From the NCBI GenBank assembly GCA_937862885.1, contig CALMEE010000006.1:1-32012 (forward strand): a stretch of 32,012 nucleotides of DNA, read 5' to 3'. Both the position numbers and the translations under genes were made by a program. This document shows positions 15,783-24,263 of the stretch, in pieces (within the stretch, counting starts at the first letter, position 1; each line of letters opens with the position of its first letter). The DNA is from an uncultured Planctomycetaceae bacterium (GTDB lineage: Bacteria > Planctomycetota > Planctomycetia > Pirellulales > Pirellulaceae). The notes beneath the pieces were generated by a model. It saw nothing but the letters and a program-made list of their open reading frames with translations. It did not search any database and was not told the origin of the DNA.

Positions 15783-17255
15783 CTACTGTTGATCCAATGC
15801 TTGATCGCGGAGACCATCGTCGCCGCTTTCATCGATGACTGAATCCAGTGCGCCGGTCAACGTCGAGCCTGCAAACTTGGCACGCGCCTGAGCCAGCTGC
15901 GATTGTGCATCCAGAAAACTGATGTTTGAATCAAAGAACGTTTTTCTCGCGACCAATACTTGGACGAAACTCGATTCGCCAGCTTTGTACGATACATCCG
16001 CCAATTGCAGCGACTCCATCGCACTGGGTAAGATTTCTAGGGAGAATTGTTCCACTGCTGCCAAGGCCGAATCGTATTCGCGTGATATGGCTGCCAATCG
16101 TGCCTTGATCGACAATTCGATGCGTTCGGCATCCTTGACGGAGCGACAATATTCAGCTTGTGCCGCTGAGATGTTGCCCTGGTTCCGATTATTAACTGTC
16201 AGTGGCACACCGACCTGCAAGTTTATCAATCCAGAGTTTGTTGAGTTATCGACCCCTGCAGCGATTTGGGCCGTGACATTTGGAATCGCTTGAACGCCTT
16301 GCCGCGTTAAATTAGCTCGGGCTCGAGCGATTCTCGAACGAGCCGCCTGCATCTCTGGACTGTTTGCCACGATCTCGGATGCCAATGAATTCCAATCGAG
16401 ACGCTCCGCCTGCTCGGGCAAATCGCCCGAGACATGCATCAGTGGCAAGCCTGGAGTTCCCGCGATCGCCACCAATTCTGTCCATGCCGTGGTGAGCGCA
16501 ATTTCGGCTTGTTGCCGAGCAAGGTCTATTTCGTTCTTTTGGATTTTTGCTTGAAGTACATCAACTTTGGTTCCCTCCTGAGCGCGAAATCTGGTTTCAG
16601 AAAGTTCCATCCCCTTTTCAACGACACCGCCAAATTCACTCACTAACTCTACTCGCCGTTGAGCTGCCAAGACTTCGTAAAACTTGATCTCGACATCCGT
16701 CAGCACCCGAATCTGCTGCGCATCCAGCTCGAATCGTTGCGCTCTAAGTGCCTCATTGAGCACCTGTCGATTGAGTTCAAGCTTGCCTCCGCGAATAAAT
16801 TGCCGCTCGAAAAAAAGCGTATGCTGGTCGGTGCCCTGATCTGCTAGCTGTACAGCTTGGTATCCGACCGTCGGGTTAGGGCGCAACCCAACTTGGGTCA
16901 GATACCCGGCCGCTTTCTGCGTCGTCGCTGCAGTGGCTTGAATCGTCGGATTGTTTTCGATTGCCAATGCTTGTAATTCTGACAGCGTGATTGTCCGCTG
17001 GGTATCACCGGAGTTTACGGAAATCGCATCGGTAAAGCTCGACACTTCTGCGCGAACCGTCTTTCCATCAAGTTGACTTTCCGACTGTTCATAGGATACA
17101 TGTCCAACCGAGGCAGGATCTCGAAGCGTCACGGAAGAGGGAGATGGATGAATTGGCCGTTGGCTATGCTGTGATACGGGCAACGGAGGGGTCGAGCGGC
17201 AACCCGCCGCGACGACGAAAACTACCGTGACAACAACAATTCCATGGATTTTCAT
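15783..17255 (-). CDS. Outer-membrane efflux lipoprotein (TolC/CusC/CzcC family)
   Basis: The 490-residue protein starts with a signal peptide and lipobox ending AAGC (C19), as in CusC-type outer-membrane factors. The body has the duplicated coiled-coil OEP pattern. The first repeat includes LSELQALAIENNPTIQATAATTQ, and PNPTVGYQA follows. The second includes ANSPEMQAARSRIARARANL, and LQVGVPLTVNNRNQGNISAAQAEY follows. It forms the exit duct of the tripartite pump. It is the only outer-membrane factor in the window, so it probably serves both RND pumps. It is the first minus-strand gene after the divergent intergenic region at 17256-17548. The ATG at 17255 has an AGGA-like site upstream. Confidence 0.92.
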   Translation of the reverse strand: MKIHGIVVVTVVFVVAAGCRSTPPLPVSQHSQRPIHPSPSSVTLRDPASVGHVSYEQSESQLDGKTVRAEVSSFTDAISVNSGDTQRTITLSELQALAIENNPTIQATAATTQKAAGYLTQVGLRPNPTVGYQAVQLADQGTDQHTLFFERQFIRGGKLELNRQVLNEALRAQRFELDAQQIRVLTDVEIKFYEVLAAQRRVELVSEFGGVVEKGMELSETRFRAQEGTKVDVLQAKIQKNEIDLARQQAEIALTTAWTELVAIAGTPGLPLMHVSGDLPEQAERLDWNSLASEIVANSPEMQAARSRIARARANLTRQGVQAIPNVTAQIAAGVDNSTNSGLINLQVGVPLTVNNRNQGNISAAQAEYCRSVKDAERIELSIKARLAAISREYDSALAAVEQFSLEILPSAMESLQLADVSYKAGESSFVQVLVARKTFFDSNISFLDAQSQLAQARAKFAGSTLTGALDSVIDESGDDGLRDQALDQQ

Positions 17256-17358
17256 AACTCATGATCCTGAATTTTCTTCCTAAAGATTTGGTTGCGACGG
17301 TACGAAGGATGGTATCGACATTTCCGGTAACGGCAGGTTAATCCGTCCGTTGAGGTAA

Positions 17359-17413
17359 CGATTATCGCGATTATGCCGATTTAATCGGGGGGGTCCCGGA
17401 CTCATCCGATTAT
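17359..17413. repeat. Periodic CGATTAT repeats, candidate operator
   Basis: CGATTAT begins at 17359 and 17368, CGATTTA at 17377, and CGATTAT again at 17407. The first three are spaced exactly 9 bp. The third lies within a palindrome CCGAT-TTA-ATCGG (17376-17388). The position between divergent metal-efflux genes fits a regulator site, but no regulator is identified. Confidence 0.4.
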
Positions 17414-17465
17414 TGTCAAAATTCATCATGAAAAGAACGAAAGAAAGGCGAACTATTCGTTGAGG

Positions 17466-17494
17466 TTGACTCCGCTGCTCCCTCAAGCTAAGAT
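17466..17494 (+). promoter_or_regulatory. Candidate sigma-70 promoter for the rightward operon
   Basis: TTGACT (17466-17471) and TAAGAT (17489-17494) are separated by 17 bp. The predicted start, near 17501, gives a leader of about 48 nt before the GTG at 17549. This is a consensus match only. Confidence 0.45.
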
Positions 17495-17548
17495 TTTGAT
17501 GCAGAAGTATCCTGACCGGGATCTTTTCAAATTTTTTTGAGGTTTACT

Positions 17549-18052
17549 GTGTTTCGTCGTTTTTTCTGTTTTTTGCTGATCGCCTTGTTGCTTGCCAATC
17601 AGGCAATTGCAATGGGCTGTCCGCATGAACATACAGGAACGACGCCCGATGGGCATTCAGAACGACCGCATCTTCACACCGGCGTACATGTTCATCAACA
17701 CTTTGATGGTCGTCACTTGCACGAACATTGTCTCGATCACGTCGCGCAAAACCGAGGACTTGAGCATCCACAACCGACCTCCGAGCATTCGCACGATGCC
17801 GCGAGTTGCGATGAGGAAGTTCCATGCGGTCACGACTGCGATGCAATCTACGTCGCAGCACAAGAACTCCACTACTTGCCCACGGTTCAGCAAGACTTAG
17901 TAAAGGTCGGCCTGGATTGGGTTGCATTTGTTGTGGTCGATTGGCCTCAGCCGACACCTAGTGTCCCACCCATCCTACCTGTTGCCCAAAAAGGGCCATT
18001 CTCACAAGAGCGATGCGCGCTCTATCTGCAGATTCTCTGCTTGCGCATTTAA
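17549..18052 (+). CDS. His-rich exported metal-binding protein
   Basis: GTG at 17549 is preferred because GAGG lies 6 nt upstream. A TTG at 17537 would overlap that site. The 167-residue protein has a signal peptide (FRRFFCFLLIALLLANQAIA, likely cleaved near residue 21). Residues 24-97 hold 16 histidines and 5 cysteines, in clusters such as HLHTGVHVHQH and HLHEH, and CDEEVPCGHDC. The C-terminal 70 residues have no metal motif and end in a hydrophobic, Pro-containing segment. His-rich periplasmic proteins bind Zn, Ni, Co or Cu in other systems. No family name is offered. It heads the rightward operon with the second adaptor and pump, so I infer a periplasmic metal buffer or sensor. Confidence 0.7.
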   Translation: MFRRFFCFLLIALLLANQAIAMGCPHEHTGTTPDGHSERPHLHTGVHVHQHFDGRHLHEHCLDHVAQNRGLEHPQPTSEHSHDAASCDEEVPCGHDCDAIYVAAQELHYLPTVQQDLVKVGLDWVAFVVVDWPQPTPSVPPILPVAQKGPFSQERCALYLQILCLRI

Positions 18053-18181
18053 AATCTCGCCCTTCTTGGCGTTGCTTTGTAGCACCCCGTTGTTTGGGCT
18101 GTGCTGTTTCTAATTTTCTGCATTCGATCGCTGAACGGTTCGTTCGTCGTTGCAGTTGCTCAATTGCATTTGGATAGCATC

Positions 18182-19597
18182 ATGCGCTTCAAGTTGAATA
18201 ACAAAATATATCAATGGGTTGCTTACGTGGTCGTGATCTCGGGGCTGGGTGCCGGAGCCTGGTTCACCCGCGATTCATGGCTGACAATCTGGAATAAACC
18301 GACAGACTCGGGGGCGATGGAGGCAGAGCTGGAACCACCCGCCGAGGAAATTCTGGTTTTGAAACTCAGTGAACAAGCAAGACAAAATCTCGGACTGCGG
18401 GCTGCGCCGGCAAAGCCAGAAAACTACTGGCGAACAATTGATGTTCCTGGTGTGATTGTTGATCGGCCGGGCATCACCGACAACGGTATTACGTCCCCAC
18501 TTGCTGGAGTGATTACCAAGGTTCATGCACTCGAAGGTGACATCGTTCAACCTGGGCAGGCTTTGTTCAGCATTCGTTTGATCAGCGACTATCTCCAACG
18601 AGCCCAGCTCGATCTTTTTAAGGCTGTTCGCGAAGTTGAAATCCTAAAAACGGAAATTAATCGTTTGCGCCCCTTCGCGGATTCTGGGGCAGTACCTGGT
18701 TCGCGGCTGATTGAACTCGAGCAACAAATCAACCGGCAAAACAGCCTGATCGAGGGCCAGCGACAGGATCTTCTTTCACGAGGCTTGAGTGCAGATCATC
18801 TCAAACAAATTGAATCGGGCGAGTTCTTAACCAAGATCGATATTTTTGTCCCTGAAATGACCAAGCCGGAAATGGAGTTCACTACCGTCAGCTTTGAGCT
18901 TGACTCTTTAAATTTGTTCGAGTCAGGGTTTTTCGAGGTTCAGTCGCTTCAGGTCAGCTTGGGACAGCAGGTGGATGCAGGCCAGTTGCTGGCAGTTTTG
19001 GCCAATCACAACACGCTGTACTTGAAAGGTATCGCATTCAAGAAGGAGTCGTCAGCCTTGGCACGGGCTGCCGAACGAGGCTGGAAACTGGAGATCGATT
19101 TTACGGACGATACCACTCAGGATTGGCCAGAGCAAGCACAGGAGTTTCAGATTCGCCATCTGGCAAACACTACCGATGCCAACTTGCGAACGTTCGATTT
19201 CTTTGTGCCGCTACTCAATCAATTCCGCACTTACGAGAAGGGCAATCGACTTTTTGTCCTCTGGCGATATCGACCTGGACAACGGGTGCGCATTCAAGTC
19301 CCTGTCGAAGAGTTGACCAACGTCATTGTATTACCAGCAGAAGCAGTTGTCTTCGAAGGCCCCGAGGCCTACGTGTTCCAGCAAAACGGAGATTTATTCA
19401 ATCGGATTTCAGTCCGAGTGTTGCATCAAGATCGATTGCGTGTCGTGATCGCTAATGACGGCACGATCCAGCCCGGTCAATACTTGGCCCAAGGCTCGGC
19501 ATCGTCGCTTAATCGCGTGCTGAAAGCCCAAGCGGCCAGTGGTATGAGAGCGGACATACACGTCCACGCTGACGGAACGACCCACGCCGCACATTAA
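18182..19597 (+). CDS. RND efflux periplasmic adaptor (HlyD/CusB-like)
   Basis: The ATG at 18182 is chosen because the protein then starts with a normal N-terminal membrane anchor (WVAYVVVISGLGAGAWF, about residues 12-28). A longer in-frame start at 18101 would add 27 unusual residues. No strong ribosome site is seen. The 471-residue product has a lipoyl half (SPLAGVITKVHALEGDIVQPGQALFS), a coiled-coil hairpin with ADSGAVPGSRLIELEQQINRQ, a second lipoyl half around VSLGQQVDAGQLLAVL, and a barrel domain with VLPAEAVVFEG. The same GAVPG-R-L hairpin element occurs in the tandem adaptor. The C-terminus ends in a His-rich tail (HVHADGTTHAAH). It is 14 nt upstream of its RND pump. Confidence 0.88.
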   Translation: MRFKLNNKIYQWVAYVVVISGLGAGAWFTRDSWLTIWNKPTDSGAMEAELEPPAEEILVLKLSEQARQNLGLRAAPAKPENYWRTIDVPGVIVDRPGITDNGITSPLAGVITKVHALEGDIVQPGQALFSIRLISDYLQRAQLDLFKAVREVEILKTEINRLRPFADSGAVPGSRLIELEQQINRQNSLIEGQRQDLLSRGLSADHLKQIESGEFLTKIDIFVPEMTKPEMEFTTVSFELDSLNLFESGFFEVQSLQVSLGQQVDAGQLLAVLANHNTLYLKGIAFKKESSALARAAERGWKLEIDFTDDTTQDWPEQAQEFQIRHLANTTDANLRTFDFFVPLLNQFRTYEKGNRLFVLWRYRPGQRVRIQVPVEELTNVIVLPAEAVVFEGPEAYVFQQNGDLFNRISVRVLHQDRLRVVIANDGTIQPGQYLAQGSASSLNRVLKAQAASGMRADIHVHADGTTHAAH

Positions 19598-19611
19598 GGA
19601 AAACATTTATC

Positions 19612-22600
19612 ATGCTTGACTCCGTCATTCGATTATCTCTTCGCTATCGCTTCCTGGTCGTGATTATCAGTTTGATCCTGCTGGTCTATGGATCGTACCT
19701 GACAACGACAATGTCCATCGACGTGTTTCCAGATTTGGATCGCCCCCGAGTGATCTTGCTGACCGAATGTCCGGGGATGGCAACCGAAGAAGTGGAAACA
19801 TTGGTCACTCAGCCGATCGAGGTGGCTTTGCTGGGTGCCAGTGGCGTCGAGGCCGTTCGCAGTCAAAGCACCGCTGGGCTGGCCGTCATCTACATTGAGT
19901 TCGGTTGGGAGACAGAAATTCGCGCGGCCCGGCAAACCGTTCAGGAACGCCTGTCTTCTCTGTCCGGCATACTTCCGCCTGGAATTGTCCCTCAGATGAC
20001 TCCGCCCTCATCGATCATGGGTCAAATCGTCGTGGCCGGAATGTATTTCCAGAATGGCCCAGGCGGTGGGCAGTTGGCTCCGGTGGGAGAAACAAACCTG
20101 TTGGCCGAGTTGTTGGGCACGGACAGCGAACTTGTCGAGGTCAAAATCTGGCAGCCCATTGATCGGCGTGATCTCCGAACTTGGAAGCGGCTTGACTTTT
20201 CCGCATTACCCTCCATCAGTGAGAACCTTCTCGCTAATAACCAGCAACGGAACTTCGAGGTTACCATCGGCAAAACCACGCACCCGGTGACGTTTCCTGA
20301 TGAGCTTCGAAGGCGACTGGAACTTGGCACGCTGGGTGACTGGGTGGCTCGCCCCCGCCTTCTGAAAGTTCCAGGGGTTGCGGAAGTCTTTTTACAGGGG
20401 GCCGACCGTAAGCAATATCAAGTGCTGGTTAACCCGCTGGCGTTGATTGATTACGACGTGACGCTTCAGGATGTGGAACGAGCACTCGAGCGGAGCAATC
20501 TGAATACCAGCGGTGGCTACGCGATTACAGGTGAGTCCGAGCGTCCAATTCGAATACTGGGACGAGTTGGGCCAACCGGCCAGCGAGTCGTTTCCGACTT
20601 GGCCAAAGTTCCTGTAAAGATCACGGATCGCCGGCCTGTTCTGCTGGGCGACGTGGCCAAAGTAGTGGAAGGTGCCGAGTTCAAGCGTGGGGACGGGGCC
20701 GTCGACGGGCATCCGGGTCTGGTGTTCACCATCGTGAAACAGCCGCACAGCGACACGCGCCGATTGACCGATAACATTGCGGCGGCACTTGAAGAAGTCC
20801 AATCTTCGTTGCCAGCGCATGTCGTGGTCAACAGCGAGCTGTTTCGCTTACGGAACTTCATTGATCGAGGTGTCTTTAATGTGGGTGAAGCACTGGTGAT
20901 CGGCGCATCGCTGGTAATTATCGTGCTATTTCTGTTCCTGTTAAACTTTCGCACGACTTTTATCACCCTGACTGCGATCCCCATGTCGCTCGTGCTGACC
21001 ACACTCGTGTTTCGGGTTTTGAGTAATTTGTTCGACACTTCTTTGACAATCAACGTGATGACTCTCGGTGGCATTGCCGTTGCCATGGGCGAACTGGTGG
21101 ATGATGCGATCGTGGATGTCGAGAATATTTTTCGACGACTAAAGGAAAATAACTCTCTGGAGAACCCGCGACCAGCAATTCAAGTTGTGTTTGATGCAAG
21201 TCGCGAAATACGCAGCGCCATTGTGTTTGGAACCATGGTAGTGATTTTGGTATTCCTCCCTTTATTCGCGATCTCTGGTGTGGCTGGCAGATTATTTGAA
21301 CCGCTGGCCATTGCCTATATTGTGTCCATTCTGGCGTCGCTTTTGGTTTCCCTCACGCTGACGCCAGTCCTGTCGTTTTATTTGTTGCCAAAATCAAAAG
21401 CGACACATCGTGAGTCAGATGGAATGCTTTTGAGGGTTCTCAAGTGGCTTGCAAGTCACCTGATACGACTGAGCATGGCCATCCCTGGGCCATTGCTCTT
21501 GGTAACCTGGATTGCGGTCGCCATCGCGGGCTGGCAATTCGCGCACTTGGGAAGCAGTTTCTTGCCGGAGTTCGATGAAGGCAGCGTCCAGGTCAATGTC
21601 ACGCTGCCGCCCGGTTCGTCACTCAATGCCTCCAACCAAGTTTCGAGCATTATCGACGCCAAATTTCGCTCGTTCCAAAAGAGTCCGGACAATCCCGATG
21701 GAGTTATCCTATATTTCGTCCGACGAACGGGTCGTGCCACCATGGACGAGCATGCCATGCCGGTCAATGCCAGTGAATACATTCTGAGTATTAACCCGAA
21801 CATTCACCTGCGCCGCGCCGATGTGATCAAGAAACTGTTGGATGAACTCAGGGAAGAAGTGCCCGGTGTCGATCTGGAAGTAGAGCAACCACTGGCTCAC
21901 CTGATCAGTCATATGGTGTCGGGAGTGTATGCCCAAATCGCAATCAAAATTTTTGGCGACGATCTGGATAAACTGCAAGAATACGCCAATCGAGCCAGCA
22001 AGAGTATTCAATCAGTCGAGGGCGTCACGCCGCCCGTGATCGAGCCCATCAAACAGACGGATGAACTTCACATCCGCTTGCGTGCTGATGATCTGGCCTT
22101 TCACGGATTAACTCGAGCCGATGTGGCACAAATTCTGCAAACGGCTTTGCAAGGCGAGGTGGTATCGCAGGTTCTCGATGGCCAGCGGCGTTTCGATTTG
22201 TTGATTCGATTGGAAGAGGCCTATCGAACGGATTACGCCAACCTGGGGCGACTACGCGTCGATTTGCCCGATGGCCGTGGCCAAATTGAACTCAATGATA
22301 TCGCAGACGTGGAAGTTGGCGTCGGCCCGAATGCGGTAAACCGCGAGAATGCCCGGCGAAGGATTGTCATTCGTTGCAATACACAAGGGCGGGATTTGTC
22401 GAGTGCCGTGGCCGAGATCAAGCAGCGATTAAATGCAGAGTTAAACTTGCCCGAAGGGTATTTTCTCGAATACTCTGGCCAGTTCGAAAGTCAGCAGAGT
22501 GCGACGCGAACCATCCTCATCCTGAGTTGTGTTTCCCTCTTCGGAATCTTTGTCGTATTGATGGTGCTGCTGCCATCGGTGCGGATCGTTTTGCAGTTGC

Positions 22601-23043
22601 TCAACGCGTTGCCGACAGCATTTATTGGCGGTGTCTTGGCATTGGTCGTAACTCAGCAGGATTTGACGGTAGCCAGCCTAGTTGGATTTATCTCACTGGG
22701 TGGTATCGCCGTGCGAAACGGAATTCTGCTGGTGACCCATTACATTCATCTGCTCAGGGAAGACCAACTACCTTTTTCGCAAGAAACGATTTTGCGCGGC
22801 AGCTTGGAGCGGTTGGCTCCCGTACTCATGACGGCATTGACAGCAGGAATTGCGCTCATTCCGTTAGTAATCGGCGGTCAGGAGCCGGGGCGAGAAATTT
22901 TATATCCGGTCGCCACCGTCATTCTGGGCGGTTTGTTCACATCAACCTTTTGCGAATTCTTGATTCATCCAGGTTTGTTTTGGAGATTCAGCGGCAAAGA
23001 TGCTGTCCGCATCGCAAATCGCGACAAGTCGCAGGAGATTTAG
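19612..23043 (+). CDS. Heavy-metal efflux RND pump, CzcA/CusA family, with extra 75-residue block
   Basis: The 1143-residue transporter is homologous to the one at 6922-10212. The two share the MLDxxIRxSLR start, DVFPDLxRP, SSIMG at residues 133-137 in both, and RATMDEHAMPVNASE in the porter domain. The fourth transmembrane region reads GELVDDAIVDVEN (E494, D497, E504). Between SSIMG and the next shared landmark (LGDW here, LGEF there) this protein is 75 residues longer, at about residues 150-235. The extra sequence is hydrophilic and contains WQPIDRRDLRTWKRLD. AGGAA lies upstream of the ATG. With its adaptor it should pump metal ions across the envelope, using the outer-membrane factor at 15783-17255. 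Substrate is not assigned. Confidence 0.93.
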   Translation: MLDSVIRLSLRYRFLVVIISLILLVYGSYLTTTMSIDVFPDLDRPRVILLTECPGMATEEVETLVTQPIEVALLGASGVEAVRSQSTAGLAVIYIEFGWETEIRAARQTVQERLSSLSGILPPGIVPQMTPPSSIMGQIVVAGMYFQNGPGGGQLAPVGETNLLAELLGTDSELVEVKIWQPIDRRDLRTWKRLDFSALPSISENLLANNQQRNFEVTIGKTTHPVTFPDELRRRLELGTLGDWVARPRLLKVPGVAEVFLQGADRKQYQVLVNPLALIDYDVTLQDVERALERSNLNTSGGYAITGESERPIRILGRVGPTGQRVVSDLAKVPVKITDRRPVLLGDVAKVVEGAEFKRGDGAVDGHPGLVFTIVKQPHSDTRRLTDNIAAALEEVQSSLPAHVVVNSELFRLRNFIDRGVFNVGEALVIGASLVIIVLFLFLLNFRTTFITLTAIPMSLVLTTLVFRVLSNLFDTSLTINVMTLGGIAVAMGELVDDAIVDVENIFRRLKENNSLENPRPAIQVVFDASREIRSAIVFGTMVVILVFLPLFAISGVAGRLFEPLAIAYIVSILASLLVSLTLTPVLSFYLLPKSKATHRESDGMLLRVLKWLASHLIRLSMAIPGPLLLVTWIAVAIAGWQFAHLGSSFLPEFDEGSVQVNVTLPPGSSLNASNQVSSIIDAKFRSFQKSPDNPDGVILYFVRRTGRATMDEHAMPVNASEYILSINPNIHLRRADVIKKLLDELREEVPGVDLEVEQPLAHLISHMVSGVYAQIAIKIFGDDLDKLQEYANRASKSIQSVEGVTPPVIEPIKQTDELHIRLRADDLAFHGLTRADVAQILQTALQGEVVSQVLDGQRRFDLLIRLEEAYRTDYANLGRLRVDLPDGRGQIELNDIADVEVGVGPNAVNRENARRRIVIRCNTQGRDLSSAVAEIKQRLNAELNLPEGYFLEYSGQFESQQSATRTILILSCVSLFGIFVVLMVLLPSVRIVLQLLNALPTAFIGGVLALVVTQQDLTVASLVGFISLGGIAVRNGILLVTHYIHLLREDQLPFSQETILRGSLERLAPVLMTALTAGIALIPLVIGGQEPGREILYPVATVILGGLFTSTFCEFLIHPGLFWRFSGKDAVRIANRDKSQEI

Positions 23044-23132
23044 GACTATTTCCCGAACTGATATCTCACGGTGGGGGAGATTAGTAAGGGACCGAAACTG
23101 TTTCAATACCACCATTTTCAAGGAGAAGTTTG

Positions 23133-23654
23133 ATGAGATACAAACAGTATCTAATTTTGATCGCTATCGCTGCCATGGGCACGTTTGGCGGTTGCAGTTC
23201 GAGTAAACCAGATTCTCAAGAGGCAAAGAAAAGTTCGACGTCCGGCGAGCACGTTCACGACGACGGCACGGTTCACAAGTCTCACGATGAGGGCCACTCT
23301 CATGGCGAGGGGCCTCATGGCGGAGTGGTCGCCGATTGGGGAGGCGGGAAATTCCATGTCGAATTCACGGTCAATCACGACAAGCAGGAAGCCACCGTTT
23401 ACATCTTGGGTGACGACGAGAAAACAGCCGTAGCCATCGACGCAACCGAGGTCTTATTGGTGATCAAGGATCCGGCAACTCAAGTATCGCTAGCCCCGAC
23501 ACCGCAGGACGGCGACTCCTCCGGCAAGTCCTCTCGTTTCGTTGGCAAGCATGAGAATTTGGGAACCGTGATGGAATACGAAGGCTCAATTTCTGGTGTT
23601 GTCAACGGCACTCCCTATTCCGGGAACTTTAAAGAGGTCGCTCACGACCACTAA
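23133..23654 (+). CDS. Small His-rich lipoprotein with HGG/TPQDGD module
   Basis: ATG at 23133 is chosen over TTG at 23130 because AGGAG lies 7 nt upstream of it. The 173-residue protein has a signal peptide with lipobox FGGC (C21). A His-rich stretch follows at about 40-62 (HVHDDGTVHKSHDEGHSHGEG). Residues 61-140 then carry PHGGV, FHVEF, YILGDDE, TPQDGD and FVGK. The same landmarks occur in the same order in the larger lipoprotein at 12508-13689, so this is a shared domain that here stands alone. It lies 89 bp after the RND gene and probably ends that operon. A periplasmic metal-binding partner of the pump is inferred. The family is not one I can name. Confidence 0.8.
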   Translation: MRYKQYLILIAIAAMGTFGGCSSSKPDSQEAKKSSTSGEHVHDDGTVHKSHDEGHSHGEGPHGGVVADWGGGKFHVEFTVNHDKQEATVYILGDDEKTAVAIDATEVLLVIKDPATQVSLAPTPQDGDSSGKSSRFVGKHENLGTVMEYEGSISGVVNGTPYSGNFKEVAHDH

Positions 23655-23690
23655 CTTTCCCGGTTTGCCACTTGCAATAAATAGAAACTT

Positions 23691-23749
23691 GCTCCTGCCG
23701 AGCGAGATCAGAGTTTGCGTAAACTCCGACGGTATAGTTCGGCAGGAGC
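23691..23749 (+). terminator. Structured terminator-like hairpin after the rightward operon
   Basis: An 11-bp perfect outer stem, GCTCCTGCCGA (23691-23701) and TCGGCAGGAGC (23739-23749), encloses an inner hairpin GAGTTT-GCGT-AAACTC (23711-23726). The right arm is followed by TTTTC. It lies 36 nt beyond the lipoprotein stop. The nested stem makes it larger than a simple intrinsic terminator. Confidence 0.6.
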
Positions 23750-23890
23750 TTTTCAATCAATTCAATCGTCCGTAGATTTGATCTTGAATGTATCGCCCAT
23801 CATCCAAATTATTGGAAAACTTGAAAGCGGTTAGTTTTCGTCCGTCGGACTCAAATCAATTGAAAATGTTGGATTAGCGGTCGCAACACG

Positions 23891-24100
23891 GGTATAACCT
23901 CACCCTCCAGAGACTTAGAGAGTGCCGAGAGTTGGGGCGAGAAGGGGCGATAAGTCTCCCCAGAGCATTCGCGCTGGTATTCAGAACGGGGGCGAAAACG
24001 AGAGAGTTTGAGAGGCGAGAGTTTGGCGAAATGCCTGGAAAACAGGGGCCAGAAACGCGAACAGGCCGACGTTTTGAGGCGTCGGCCTGTTGGTATAACC
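23891..24100. repeat. Candidate repetitive element flanked by a 9-bp direct repeat
   Basis: GGTATAACC occurs at 23891-23899 and 24092-24100, bracketing about 190 bp that contains two inverted repeats. The ends are not inverted repeats of each other, so this is not a classical MITE. It resembles dispersed non-coding repeats but only one copy is visible in the window. Confidence 0.35.
24060..24091. repeat. 12-bp perfect-stem hairpin
   Basis: AACAGGCCGACG (24060-24071) and CGTCGGCCTGTT (24080-24091) are perfect inverted copies around an 8-nt loop (TTTTGAGG). No T-run follows on the plus strand. It directly abuts the second GGTATAACC copy. It could be a bidirectional terminator or a REP-like element. 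Confidence 0.7.
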
Positions 24101-24263
24101 CAAGGGTCAAACAAAGTTTGATGCCCTTGATTCAGTTGCGGGAGCAGAACTCGGTTCTAGTGGGGCAATCACTTGTGTAATCATTGAAGTGTCATTACCT
24201 CACACCGGCGAATTCTCAAGGAAATCTCTGGCAATTGGCTTCTCGACCAGACGGCAATCCGAC

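Larger units (their letters stand above)
17256..17548. promoter_or_regulatory. Divergent control region between the two efflux gene sets
   Basis: This interval separates the minus-strand outer-membrane factor gene from the plus-strand His-rich gene, so it must hold promoters for both sides. It contains a candidate sigma-70 promoter (17466-17494), periodic CGATTAT repeats (17359-17413) and a C/G run at 17386-17393. A 68-codon TTG-initiated frame on the minus strand (17280-17486) has no ribosome site and was not accepted. Confidence 0.6.
23655..24263. other. Non-coding, repeat-rich interval between the efflux locus and the defence-like region
   Basis: No supported gene is present. The left part holds the terminator-like hairpin. 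From about 23880 to 24100 the sequence is purine-rich and repetitive (GGGGCGA copies, many GAGAG), with the 8-bp inverted repeat GAGACTTA (23910-23917) and TAAGTCTC (23951-23958), and a strong 12-bp hairpin at 24060-24091. An 87-codon minus-strand frame (23851-24114) spans this structure and looks spurious. Confidence 0.65.

Noticed and set aside
17280..17486. 68-codon minus-strand frame in the divergent control region
   Set aside because: TTG start, no ribosome site, and low-complexity Asn/Arg/Pro product explained by the periodic CGATTAT DNA.
23891..24100. Classical MITE or insertion sequence
   Set aside because: The flanking 9-bp repeat is suggestive, but the segment has no terminal inverted repeats and no transposase.
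23851..24114. 87-codon minus-strand frame over the structured intergenic segment
   Set aside because: It crosses strong inverted repeats and has no domain. More likely a by-product of a repeat element.
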